Positions 8,471 through 17,208 of a DNA stretch of 64,000 nt are shown here, piece by piece. Under the pieces are notes generated by a model. That model made no database searches, had not been told where the DNA came from, and saw nothing but the letters and a program-made list of their open reading frames with translations. Made by a program: the position numbers and the translations under genes. The first letter of the stretch is position 1. Each line of letters starts with the position of its first letter. The DNA lies in the NCBI GenBank assembly GCA_000965745.1, contig CP009479.1:2162688-2226687 (forward strand), in the 5' to 3' direction. This stretch comes from an uncultured archaeon (GTDB taxonomy: Archaea; Thermoplasmatota; Thermoplasmata; Thermoplasmatales; Thermoplasmataceae).

Positions 8471-8863
8471 TCACCCCTTCACGATGTCCTTGTAGAAATT
8501 CTCTACATTCACAATTTCCGTTTTTTCACTCCGGCCCATTATGTCTTTTATCTCAGACGCCACCAGATTTTCTTTTCCATAGAGCATTGAATAAAATACC
8601 TGCCCCCCTTCGTGATGCATTACAATCTTCTCAGGAAATGAAAATTTTTCAAAGAATTTCGTGCATATTGCCCTGAACATTACATAGGATTCTTCCCCAA
8701 CGTAAGACAGAGATTCCACTATAATCCCTCTTCCTCTTCTGGTTATTTCGTTCACTTGGAGATTATCCTTTGTGAAATAGTAACCTACCTCGCGGATGCT
8801 TCCTTTATGTGCTTTTTCGCGCTTCGTCTGAAGGTACCGTACATTTCTCATGGATAGTTTCAT
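8471..8863 (-). CDS. Unknown protein, first gene of the TFB-like/eno operon
   Basis: 130-residue soluble, basic protein that I do not recognise. It has no membrane segment and no cysteine cluster. The N-terminal 40 residues are very basic (RYLQTKREKAHKGS), which could fit nucleic-acid binding. A good promoter precedes it and it is tightly linked (5 nt) to the TFB-like gene, so the two products may act together. Confidence 0.75.
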   Translation of the reverse strand: MKLSMRNVRYLQTKREKAHKGSIREVGYYFTKDNLQVNEITRRGRGIIVESLSYVGEESYVMFRAICTKFFEKFSFPEKIVMHHEGGQVFYSMLYGKENLVASEIKDIMGRSEKTEIVNVENFYKDIVKG

Positions 8864-8876
8864 TTCGACCCACTTC

Positions 8877-8910
8877 TAATACGTATTACTAAAGAAGGTA
8901 TATAAAAGTT
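8877..8910 (-). promoter_or_regulatory. Promoter of the TFB-like/pfkB/eno operon with 12-bp palindrome
   Basis: On the minus strand a TATA element (CTTTTATATACC, about 8898-8909) is followed by a perfect 12-bp palindrome TAATACGTATTA (8877-8888), which falls at the expected transcription start. The first gene starts at 8863. The palindrome is a candidate operator. Confidence 0.6.
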
Positions 8911-9100
8911 ACGCCATTTTTTTCATCAAAATTATTAAATAGGGATGATGCTTTGTTTCAAATTGTACCTGTCTTTTAAATACTCGATATCAAAAATTCG
9001 ACAAAAATGAACAAAACATTCACATTTCAAAAATATGAGAACCGGTAAAACCAGTTAAAATTGTCCAATTAAGTATTAGAATAATTGGACTCAGGTCAGA

Positions 9101-9532
9101 TTACAAAGTAAGTTCAAGCTCCACTTTGGCCATGTTGCCGAACACAATAGTGTCCTTGTCTGGACAGTCCACAGGGAGAGAGAGCGACTTGTTCTCCTTG
9201 AGAGATTTGAACGCGTCCAGAAACCTTCCAAGGTCGTTGCGGCTATCATGTATAATGAGGAAGTTCCTGGTGCCCGGCGTAACGCCGACTGCCCCATAAG
9301 CCTTAGGTATCTGAGAGTGCCCGGAAAGATATAGCATCAGTAGAGTTGCGTCATCCCTGACCTTTTTCCCCCTGTTCCGGTCCACATGTTCCATGGCAGC
9401 CCTGATTTGAACTTCAGAAAAGATCTTGTTTCTGTCCAACACGGCAAAAAAATTTTCAGCAGTCCGTAAAAAATCACGGACCTTGTTTGATTCCAGAGAT
9501 ATATTTGAACTGAGATATGTGAAATCAGGCAA
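9101..9532 (-). CDS. KEOPS subunit Cgi121-like protein
   Basis: 143-residue protein resembling Cgi121, a small KEOPS-complex subunit that helps synthesise the t6A modification of tRNA. The match is the region [23 protein letters not shown], quoted in parts ([12 protein letters not shown] and AYGAVGV), equivalent to the conserved 'E-x-L-L-Y-x-S-G-x-x-Q-I' segment, preceded by a helix with [10 protein letters not shown]. Its start overlaps the lonB end by 8 nt, so it is translated from the same message. The match is by family pattern, not alignment. Confidence 0.7.
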   Translation of the reverse strand: MPDFTYLSSNISLESNKVRDFLRTAENFFAVLDRNKIFSEVQIRAAMEHVDRNRGKKVRDDATLLMLYLSGHSQIPKAYGAVGVTPGTRNFLIIHDSRNDLGRFLDAFKSLKENKSLSLPVDCPDKDTIVFGNMAKVELELTL

Positions 9533-11477
9533 CGTTTGTTCCTGCCCTTCCTTTCGGTGGGCCGAATTTTTTAGCGTTGAGGAATTCAGCTATTCTTCCG
9601 AAGAACCTCTGCCTCTCAGGTGAGGGGACGAGCGAGTTTTCGAGAACATCCTGGATGTTTGCTGCCGGAATTATTTCTATCTTCCCCATATGCTCCTGGT
9701 CAAGGACTATGTCCCCGAGGTTGGCTGCAGGCACTATTACTCTCTTCAGGCCGGAGTCTATGGCAGCTTCAATCTTTGCACTGACCCCTCCAACAGGAAG
9801 GACGTTTCCCCTTACACTGAGGGAGCCTGTCATGGCAACCTCCTGGTCTACTGGTATGTCCTCCATTGCAGATATCACTGCAGTTGCGATGGAAATGCTT
9901 GCCGAATCTCCTTCCACACCTTCGTATGTGCCGACAAACTGTATGTGAATGTCGACGTCTGAGATGTCCTTGCCACTCATCTTCTTAAAGACAGCAGAGA
10001 CGTTCTGGACCGCTTCCTTTGCAATATCGCCGAGCTTTCCCGTTGCGATTACAGTGCCGTTGCCCTTATGCTGCGCAGGGGTAACCTCAGCAACTATTGG
10101 CATCACGATTCCAGTATATTCTGCCATTCCAGAGCCGCCACCCATAACAGCCAGGCCGTTGATTGTCCCGATAGCCTCTCCTTCACTGAGGAAGGTCTTG
10201 TAGACTTTCTTGATCTCTATAGCCTTGTCAGCTACCTGCTGCTCGAGAGGCTTACTCAGAGCCCTTGCCCTTATCACGTGTTTTGCATTCACTATGGATG
10301 CGTTCTCGGATATTGCAATGTCACCAGCAACACGTATCAGACCACCAAGTTCCCTGAGCCTGAGGGTAAGCTTTCCTCTTCTTCCGGAGCGTTTCTGCGC
10401 TTCCTTGATTATCTCGATGACTGCAGATGTGTCAAAGTGTGGTATTTTTTTGTCCTTTGAGATTTCCTGGGCTATGAACTGAACCAGTTTTGTCCTGTTG
10501 TCATCGTTGTCATTCATTGTGTTGTTGACATATACTTCGTAACCGTAGCCCCTTATCCTTGACCTCAGTGCCGGGTGTATACCCTGAACTGCGTCCAGAT
10601 TCCCGGCAGCAACAAGAACAAAGTCACATGGGACCGGTTCGGTCTGCACCATTGCACCAGCACTTCTCTCACTCTGACCCGATATCGGGAATTTCTTCTC
10701 CTGCATAGCAGTAAGGAGAGCCTGCTGGCTTTCTGGCCTCAACAGGTTCATTTCATCCACGAAAAGGACTCCCCTGTGGGCCTTGTGGATATTCCCCGCT
10801 TCTACCCTGTCGTGAGACGGAGTTTCCAGTCCCCCGGACTGAAAGGGATCGTGCCTGACGTCTCCGAGCAGTGCTCCGGAGTGTGCGCCTGTTGAATCCA
10901 CGAAGGGCGGCTTGTCGCTGCCCGTGTGTGAAACGAGTAATTTCGGGATTAACGCCCGTTCGCTTCTCATTGCAGGATTAAAAGCCAGTGCCATGTAGAT
11001 GAAAGCGGCTGCCATAATTGCAAAGAATATGACTGTCCACTGCCCCAGGACCACGGCTGCGATAATTCCCAGGAATATTACCGAGAAAATTATGAACATT
11101 ACCCCCCTGGACCTGTCTTTCTTTTCCCTTTCAGCCTTTATCTGGTACTGCCTGACTATCTCCTTGCCTTTTCCGGCAGGAAGCGTCTTGACCTTTGGTC
11201 TGTTGTTGTCCTCGGGATTAGGGAGGATCATAATGTCTTCCAGCTCTTCCTTTGGCAGAAAGTCCACCATTGATTGAGCCAGCATGGATTTCCCAGTTCC
11301 GGGATCTCCTATAAGTAGGACATGCCTCTTTTGCAGGGCAGCTTTTTTGACTACCTGCCCAGCTTCATCCTGTCCTATTACTTGATCGAAAAGAACCTTG
11401 GGTATTTGTACATCCTTTGTGCTTTCTATGTTTAGCTTGGATACCCATTGTTCTACTTCTTCCATTTCTTCTTGCAC
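9525..11477 (-). CDS. lonB: Membrane-anchored ATP-dependent protease LonB
   Basis: Archaeal Lon: an AAA+ unfoldase and Ser-Lys protease anchored in the membrane, the main ATP-dependent quality-control protease besides the proteasome. In the 650 residues, Walker A GDPGTGKS is at 57-64, two transmembrane helices lie around 125-170 inside the ATPase domain (the LonB hallmark), Walker B/sensor [10 protein letters not shown] follows, and the protease domain has catalytic Ser525 (EGDSAS) and Lys568 ([10 protein letters not shown]). The start is GTG at 11477, about 23 nt from a TATA centre, consistent with a leaderless message; an ATG four codons in is the alternative. Confidence 0.95.
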   Translation of the reverse strand: MQEEMEEVEQWVSKLNIESTKDVQIPKVLFDQVIGQDEAGQVVKKAALQKRHVLLIGDPGTGKSMLAQSMVDFLPKEELEDIMILPNPEDNNRPKVKTLPAGKGKEIVRQYQIKAEREKKDRSRGVMFIIFSVIFLGIIAAVVLGQWTVIFFAIMAAAFIYMALAFNPAMRSERALIPKLLVSHTGSDKPPFVDSTGAHSGALLGDVRHDPFQSGGLETPSHDRVEAGNIHKAHRGVLFVDEMNLLRPESQQALLTAMQEKKFPISGQSERSAGAMVQTEPVPCDFVLVAAGNLDAVQGIHPALRSRIRGYGYEVYVNNTMNDNDDNRTKLVQFIAQEISKDKKIPHFDTSAVIEIIKEAQKRSGRRGKLTLRLRELGGLIRVAGDIAISENASIVNAKHVIRARALSKPLEQQVADKAIEIKKVYKTFLSEGEAIGTINGLAVMGGGSGMAEYTGIVMPIVAEVTPAQHKGNGTVIATGKLGDIAKEAVQNVSAVFKKMSGKDISDVDIHIQFVGTYEGVEGDSASISIATAVISAMEDIPVDQEVAMTGSLSVRGNVLPVGGVSAKIEAAIDSGLKRVIVPAANLGDIVLDQEHMGKIEIIPAANIQDVLENSLVPSPERQRFFGRIAEFLNAKKFGPPKGRAGTNVA

Positions 11478-11491
11478 GATACTTCATCTAA

Positions 11492-11506
11492 ATTTAATAA
11501 ATAAGC
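11492..11506 (-). promoter_or_regulatory. TATA box of lonB
   Basis: Minus-strand TTATTTATTAAAT centred near 11500 lies 23 nt before the GTG start, the spacing of a leaderless archaeal gene. Confidence 0.5.
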
Positions 11507-11593
11507 CTTTCCTATTATTAGGGAGACAGAAAACGAAACGATTTTTCCCCGGTTTATAAAATCAAAATGGAAAAGTGGCTGTTGACTGTAAAA

Positions 11594-11941
11594 TTACCCT
11601 ATTTCAACAGCGAAGACTTTCCTCTGGTTAAACATGTTCTTCAGGGCTTTTACGTCCTCAATATATTCCATGTTTACCTTGAAGTACTTGAACCCGTTCT
11701 TTGTCTGCTCGACGTTGACAAGGCCAAGGCCGCATAGCGATTCCTCGCCGGTATACCTGACGCCTAGACCCTCAAGACAGCCTTTTACGTTTGAAGGATC
11801 GGACTTTATAGCTCTCGAAATCTCTGAAAGGTATGAACGGTACGGATAGATCGAAAGGAGGTAGAAGAGAACCTTTCTTCTGAGTTCGCTTCTGTTTAAT
11901 GATCTTATGACGTTGCCGTCTGCCACTAGTTCCATATCCAT
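11594..11941 (-). CDS. Winged-helix DNA-binding protein
   Basis: 115-residue protein. Residues 16-75 read as a winged helix (LRRKVLFYLLSIYP, YLSEISRAIKSDPSNVKGCLEGL), followed by a beta-rich tail (VNVEQTKNGFKYFKVN). Small single-domain regulators of this kind are common in euryarchaea; the target is unknown. A TATA element (TTTAAATAC, about 11957-11966) puts the start site at or next to the ATG at 11941, so the message is probably leaderless. The gene stands alone between lonB and aroC. Confidence 0.7.
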   Translation of the reverse strand: MDMELVADGNVIRSLNRSELRRKVLFYLLSIYPYRSYLSEISRAIKSDPSNVKGCLEGLGVRYTGEESLCGLGLVNVEQTKNGFKYFKVNMEYIEDVKALKNMFNQRKVFAVEIG

Positions 11942-12122
11942 AAATGGCTTAGGGTGTATTTAAAATTTTTTTTCATCACAATTATATGTCGTACGAAATA
12001 CAGATAGTCATACCGTAACACCTACATAAACGGCATTCGCCGATTGGATTTTTGTCTGACATTACGCCTGCCCAGCAACATTGTGGCCATCAGCATTAAT
12101 GTAAGATCAGAGTTTCTGAGCA

Positions 12123-12136
12123 TATAATATTTTATT
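12123..12136 (+). promoter_or_regulatory. TATA box of aroC
   Basis: ATAATATTTTATT centred about 27 nt upstream of the GTG at 12156, supporting a leaderless aroC message and that start codon. Confidence 0.5.
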
Positions 12137-12155
12137 CGATTAGATATCCCCTTTC

Positions 12156-13259
12156 GTGGCATTTGTTGCTGGAAAATCATTAAAACTCTCAATATTCGGA
12201 AGTTCGCATGGAGATCTTGTAGGATGCAGCCTCGACGGGTTGCCCGCGGGCCTGAAGATAGATGAAGATAATATCAGGAAATGGCTCAGCAGGAGAAGGC
12301 CTTCGCAAAGTGAGTACACCACACAGAGGAAGGAAAAGGATGTTGCAGAGATTGTGTCGGGTATGACGGACGGCTACACGGACGGAGGCCCGGTCACCAT
12401 CCTCATACGAAACGAGGACAGGATATCAGCCCATTATGAAGAGATGAGATTCAAGCCCAGGCCAGGCCACGGGGACCTGACGCTTTTTTACAAATACGGC
12501 GAACACAGGAATTACAAGGGTGGCGGTTTCCTCTCCGGAAGAATGACTGCCCCACTTGTTGCAGCTGGTGCAATAACAACCCAGCTGCTTGACAGATACG
12601 GCGTGACTGTGTCCTCCTACATAGAAAAAATTGGCGATGCAAGAACCTCAATGACAGAGAACGATGTCGGGCCGGATTTCGCTTATGAGTACAAGACGAG
12701 AATGCCGGATGCGGACTCCGATGCCATTGCTGACGGAATCCTCAAGGCACTGCTGAAAGATGGCGACAGCATAGGGGGAAGCATAAAGACCGTAGTGAGG
12801 AGCCCTCCCAGAGGTATTGGGGAGCCGTTTTATGATTCAGTGGAAAGCAGCCTCTCGAGGATGATGTTCTCAATTCCCGGGCTCAAGGGAATCGAGTTTG
12901 GTGCTGGGTTCAGGTTTTCGGGCCTGAAAGGTTCAGAAGCCAACGATGTATATTTCCTCGAGAACGGAGATGTGAAAACACGGAGCAACAACAATGGCGG
13001 GATACTTGGAGGCATAACCAACGGAATGCCCATAGTATTCAGTGTTGTAATGAAGCCAACTTCTTCCATCAGGAAGGAGCAGTCAACAGTAAACTTGAAA
13101 ACCTGGAAGGAGGATGCCCTCAGGATAGTCGGAAGGCATGACCCCTGCATCGCAATAAGGGCCGTCCCCGTAGTACAGACGCTGACTTCTGTGGCAATAG
13201 CAGACCTGATGCTTCAAAACCAGAACATCCCGCGGGTCCTAGATGATGGAGAGGAATGA
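12156..13259 (+). CDS. aroC: Chorismate synthase
   Basis: Last step of the shikimate pathway: anti-1,4-elimination of phosphate from EPSP to give chorismate, requiring reduced FMN. The 367 residues start with the family's FVAGKSLKLSIFGSSHG segment and contain RRRPSQSEYTTQRKEKD, RPGHGDLTLFYKYGEHRNYKGGG (seen as RPGHGDLT and RNYKGGGFLSGRMTA) and GRHDPCIAIRAVPV. The start is GTG. Chorismate is the substrate of the trp operon at 40-46 kb. The 3' end overlaps the convergent DUF2070 gene by 21 nt. Confidence 0.95.
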   Translation: MAFVAGKSLKLSIFGSSHGDLVGCSLDGLPAGLKIDEDNIRKWLSRRRPSQSEYTTQRKEKDVAEIVSGMTDGYTDGGPVTILIRNEDRISAHYEEMRFKPRPGHGDLTLFYKYGEHRNYKGGGFLSGRMTAPLVAAGAITTQLLDRYGVTVSSYIEKIGDARTSMTENDVGPDFAYEYKTRMPDADSDAIADGILKALLKDGDSIGGSIKTVVRSPPRGIGEPFYDSVESSLSRMMFSIPGLKGIEFGAGFRFSGLKGSEANDVYFLENGDVKTRSNNNGGILGGITNGMPIVFSVVMKPTSSIRKEQSTVNLKTWKEDALRIVGRHDPCIAIRAVPVVQTLTSVAIADLMLQNQNIPRVLDDGEE

Positions 13260-15026
13260 GTCGAATATGACTATGGAAGTGATTATTGACAGTGGGATGG
13301 CGAGCATCAGGGTATATTTGGCAGTCTTGAGAGACGAGAAAACGAGTTCAATAAGGTCCTGAAAACTGTTTTCATCGCCCATTTTTACCTTTACAGTCTC
13401 AGTTGCCATGGCGACCCGGACGTCCTCCACATCAGCCATTGCCTTCTCGACGGCAACCACAACCTGGTCGGTGAGCTCCTCAACGTCGCACCTTGCACCT
13501 AGCGGGTTCATGTCCAGCGACCCCGCGTTGACAACGTGATTGTCGGTTGTGTAGATCTCAAGGCCATCGACCATTGACCGTGTTTTTTCCCTTGCTCTTT
13601 CTATAACCTCGGTCGTAACATTGTTTGAATCTGTCAGCACAATCGCCTGGTTAGTGTCACCTGCATTCATCACGAGAGCCTGGATCCCCATTGTCGCAAG
13701 GCCCTCAATTTCCGGCGTAACCTTCCCATAGCCCATTCTTGCTGGAAAACGTGTCTGCATCCTTGAAAATTCCCTCTCGAATGCGGGTATGAAAGTCGAG
13801 CAGTCGTCAAGTTCCCTCACTCCTTCCGTGAAATGGTTCTGTGCATCTATCAGGGCGAAATCCTTCAGGCAGCTTCCCCGGACTGAATCTATAACCTTCA
13901 GTCCTTCAGAGAGTGAGACGTCGTCGAAGGGGGTCTTCTCCGGAATTAGGGCCCCGTACGCAAAGTCACCGATTTTCTGCATGCCGACCACGTACTTCCC
14001 CACAGTGATTTTCTTGAACTTTGACATTGTATCGGAATATTTCATGCCTTCCATGGCCTTCCTTATTCCTTCAGCAATGGAATCCACATCCTGGTCTCCC
14101 CTGCAGTTGTTGCTGTTTGTCGTGGTTGTGTGAAAAACCATGAGATCTGTGTCGAGTTCGGCAAGACTTGTTTTGAGCCTCTCAGGAAGGTCGCTTGACC
14201 CGATTCTTCCGAAGGGCCCGGGGTGAATGTAGGGGAATACTGCTGTAACCTTTCTCTTTCCGTTTGCCGATACAATGTCCATTACCTTCACGGGCACTTT
14301 CCTGCTGTGCCGGTATATCTTCTCAAAGAATCTCTGCCCTATCCTCTCGGAATTTACCACTGATTTGTAGTTCAGGAAAAATTTGATCATCTCGGTAGGG
14401 CTTTCGTTGAACTCCTCAATGAATTTTCTGGTGGACCTCTTCACGAAAATTGCTCCTGCCGTGATATAAACAAGCGATGAAAGCAGGAAAGGCACTATTG
14501 TTGCGGGGTCCCTGAACACCAGGTAAAGAGCTATTATTGCCGCATAGGTGTAATTGAGCGATGGGAAGATTGTCTTGGAACTGTTTTCCGAATAATATCC
14601 GTAAAGAATAATCACTCTTACGAAAGATACCAGTGACAGTGAGATCATTATCAGGTACTCAGTTGTGGTGAAGTGAATAAGGTACACTATCCAGAAGAAT
14701 ATAGACCATATAAGGAGCGAGAGGAAGTTGAGGAACATTATTCTCCTGAATGGAAAGACGAATTTGGCTGCCTTGACGAATATCCAGTCAATGAGCAGTA
14801 CCAGGAGAAATGATCCTGCGATCCCCACTCCGACGAGGAAAACATCCTTCAGGAGAAAAAAATCTATCAGAAATATGGCTATTGTGGGTATTGCTAGATT
14901 CCGCCAGTGCGGTGACCTGTATATGAACCGTGAAAGCTCTGCGAACGTTCGTGATTTGTGGTTTGCTTCCATTAAAGTTGATGCCGTATCTTGCCCTGTA
15001 TAATAGTCTTTGCCATAGGAATTCAC
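13239..15026 (-). CDS. DUF2070 family membrane protein
   Basis: 595-residue archaeal membrane protein. The N-terminal third has about six to seven transmembrane helices (about 45-215). A large soluble domain follows with the family's IHPGPFGRIGSSDLPERL motif (around 265) and conserved NCRGDQDVD and DAQNHF segments, and a final transmembrane helix lies at the C-terminus. The DUF2070 function is not established. The start overlaps the upstream glycosyltransferase stop by 4 nt (ATGA). It ends a long minus-strand operon with alaS. Confidence 0.88.
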   Translation of the reverse strand: MNSYGKDYYTGQDTASTLMEANHKSRTFAELSRFIYRSPHWRNLAIPTIAIFLIDFFLLKDVFLVGVGIAGSFLLVLLIDWIFVKAAKFVFPFRRIMFLNFLSLLIWSIFFWIVYLIHFTTTEYLIMISLSLVSFVRVIILYGYYSENSSKTIFPSLNYTYAAIIALYLVFRDPATIVPFLLSSLVYITAGAIFVKRSTRKFIEEFNESPTEMIKFFLNYKSVVNSERIGQRFFEKIYRHSRKVPVKVMDIVSANGKRKVTAVFPYIHPGPFGRIGSSDLPERLKTSLAELDTDLMVFHTTTTNSNNCRGDQDVDSIAEGIRKAMEGMKYSDTMSKFKKITVGKYVVGMQKIGDFAYGALIPEKTPFDDVSLSEGLKVIDSVRGSCLKDFALIDAQNHFTEGVRELDDCSTFIPAFEREFSRMQTRFPARMGYGKVTPEIEGLATMGIQALVMNAGDTNQAIVLTDSNNVTTEVIERAREKTRSMVDGLEIYTTDNHVVNAGSLDMNPLGARCDVEELTDQVVVAVEKAMADVEDVRVAMATETVKVKMGDENSFQDLIELVFSSLKTAKYTLMLAIPLSIITSIVIFDSFLSII

Positions 15027-16135
15027 TTCATAAAGGACTGGTAAACTTCAAGCAGCTTTTCAGCGTGCTTCTTCGGGCTGAATTTTGTGCGTGCAAAGGC
15101 CGTTGCTTTTTCCGACAGTTCCCTGTACCTGCCTTCGTTCAAGAGGACAGCCTTCAGCGTTGCTGCGGTTTCTTCGATGTTGCTGAAATCTACGGGTACC
15201 ATCCCGCATTCACCGTCACAGTATGAAAGGAGGGGGAAATTCTCAGACACCAGCGCCGGCTTCCCCGTGGAAAGGGCTTCGAGGACCGCGAGGCCGAATG
15301 TATCAGACTCGGACGGGTGTATGAAAATGCTTGACTCCTTGAGGGTGTTCAGCTTCCTGTCCTCACTTACATACCCGTTTAGTGACACTGTTTCGCTGAG
15401 CCCGAGAGAACCGACCATCTTTTTTATTGCATGTTCCTCAGGGCCGATGCCCGAAATGGAAAACCTGACTTCGCTGTCATTCCTCATGTGGTCAGCAAGC
15501 TTGACTATCTTTTCAATACCCTTGTCCTTTGTCAGCCTTCCGATGTACTGGACGACTTTCCGGCCATTTCCGGGTTTGCCGTTGCTGAACTTTTCAGTGT
15601 CTACGAACAGTGTCAACTCCTCTACCCTGTGCATCCCGTTCTTCCGCATCGCATCAGCAGTGGAGGAGCTTGGGCAGAGTACAGCATCGCATCTTCTGTA
15701 CAGGAAAAGGTTATACCTCCATGAAATCCAGAAGAAAGTATCTTTCATGGGCATGTTTATTGATTCCTTCATCTTAGAGAAATCGGTGTGGAAAGTTGCT
15801 ATTATAGGGATGTTTTTCGCCCTTGCGATCCTGTAGCCGAGTGTCCCCATGAAGAATGAGCTGTGTATGTTGACTACATCAAGTTTAGTCTTCAGCATCT
15901 TCCTGTACAGGTTGAAGGGAAAGACGCTCACGGGGACCCTGTATTGCATGTAGAGAAAGAGAGGTATCGTGTATGGCTTGAAAACATTCTTTTCAGTAGT
16001 GTCTCCGGCAAGAGTGAAAACAAAAACTTCGTGGCCCATGGCCTCCAGTTCTTTCTTTATATCCCTGAGGTAGTGCGAAACCCCGTCAGGAGTCGGATAA
16101 TATGTCTCTGTGAAAAACCCTATGTTCATCTGCAT
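15023..16135 (-). CDS. GT4-family glycosyltransferase
   Basis: 370-residue retaining GT-B glycosyltransferase. The N-terminal domain begins MNIGFFTETYYPTPDGVSHY, as in family 4 enzymes that build glycolipids. The C-terminal nucleotide-sugar domain shows IGRLTKDKGIEKI and the E-x7-E catalytic region in HPSESDTFGLAVLEALSTG. There is no transmembrane helix; such enzymes work at the cytoplasmic membrane face. It lies between an ATP-NAD-kinase-like gene and a DUF2070 membrane protein in overlapping order, so a role in lipid or surface glycan synthesis is plausible but inferred. Confidence 0.88.
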   Translation of the reverse strand: MQMNIGFFTETYYPTPDGVSHYLRDIKKELEAMGHEVFVFTLAGDTTEKNVFKPYTIPLFLYMQYRVPVSVFPFNLYRKMLKTKLDVVNIHSSFFMGTLGYRIARAKNIPIIATFHTDFSKMKESINMPMKDTFFWISWRYNLFLYRRCDAVLCPSSSTADAMRKNGMHRVEELTLFVDTEKFSNGKPGNGRKVVQYIGRLTKDKGIEKIVKLADHMRNDSEVRFSISGIGPEEHAIKKMVGSLGLSETVSLNGYVSEDRKLNTLKESSIFIHPSESDTFGLAVLEALSTGKPALVSENFPLLSYCDGECGMVPVDFSNIEETAATLKAVLLNEGRYRELSEKATAFARTKFSPKKHAEKLLEVYQSFMK

Positions 16136-17208
16136 CAGCGTTTGACTGGAATCATCCTGTAGCGTCCGTATCCGTACAGCACCTTAATGAAAGCCGGTAT
16201 CTTTATATCACGAGAATTGTCAATATCTACAAATAGATTTGCCATACTGCTGAGTTTTTCCTGGGACGATATGACCCATATGTTATTCCAGCCTATTTTT
16301 TCAACGATTCTTGAAGATATTTGCTTATTTCCTCTCCCCAGGAGAAAATTCTGGCCCCCGATTGGGGAGATGACCAGCACAGGCGGGTATTCTGATACGT
16401 ACCTGTAGATTTCGCTTTCATCCGCATCTGACACTGCAATTTTTCCGTCAATCAGAATGTCGAACCCGAGTATGTTTGTAGCTCCTATATTTTCCGGAAG
16501 CACGCTCTTGCAGGTGGACCCCGGGCCTATTACATAGCAAATGCCCCCCCTCATTCTCTCCCCTATGTATTCTGATATGCCCGTAAAATCAACGTGTGAG
16601 TACTCGGCTTTTGATTCCGACACCACCAGTGGGGTAACCGGGACAGTCATTTCGCCGAAGAGGGAGATGTCAAGCTCGCCTTTCCTGAATTTGTCCTCAT
16701 CTATGTCCACGACCTCACTCTTGGTGGTTTCCCATGTTCCCGATGAGGATAGTTGCTTTATGAGAGATACTGCAGACCTGACGCTTATTGAGAAGACTGA
16801 ACTGTACATCTTCATTCCCGCCGGAATGCCCACGACTGCAAGATCCTCCCTTACTGCCGCGAGGATATCCCTGGCTGTCCCGTCCCCTCCGACAAATGCC
16901 AGGATATCGGCATCCGTTCCGTTAAGTTCCCTGACGAAAGCTGCGGTGTCCTCTGAAGTAGTTGGCTCAGAGGGGGCATATATGACCCTGTACGAAGTGA
17001 TGCCTGCCTTGTCGAGGGCTTCTGATCCCATGATGCCTGATGGAACGTAGAATTCTATTTCCTCAGATTTTACCCCATCAAGGAATTTAAGCGCCCTTGA
17101 GACGGACTTTGAATCCTCGTGTGATTTCAGGACCAGACCGTCGGATCCCTTCAAATTGGAGATTATCCCGTATCCTGCGAGCGGATTGATGAAAAACCCG
17201 AGCTTCAC
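16135..17208 (-). CDS. ATP-NAD kinase-like protein (COG3199 type)
   Basis: 357-residue protein of the NAD-kinase/diacylglycerol-kinase superfamily. It has the N-terminal FINPLAGYG motif, the nucleotide-binding FVGGDGTARDILAA, and GIPAGMKMYSSVFSIS typical of the COG3199 (AcoX-like) branch. The substrate is not established for this branch, and NAD phosphorylation is possible. Starts and stops overlap both neighbours (4 nt with the M50-like gene, 1 nt with the GT4 gene), so the four genes are clearly co-translated. Confidence 0.82.
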   Translation of the reverse strand: MKLGFFINPLAGYGIISNLKGSDGLVLKSHEDSKSVSRALKFLDGVKSEEIEFYVPSGIMGSEALDKAGITSYRVIYAPSEPTTSEDTAAFVRELNGTDADILAFVGGDGTARDILAAVREDLAVVGIPAGMKMYSSVFSISVRSAVSLIKQLSSSGTWETTKSEVVDIDEDKFRKGELDISLFGEMTVPVTPLVVSESKAEYSHVDFTGISEYIGERMRGGICYVIGPGSTCKSVLPENIGATNILGFDILIDGKIAVSDADESEIYRYVSEYPPVLVISPIGGQNFLLGRGNKQISSRIVEKIGWNNIWVISSQEKLSSMANLFVDIDNSRDIKIPAFIKVLYGYGRYRMIPVKR

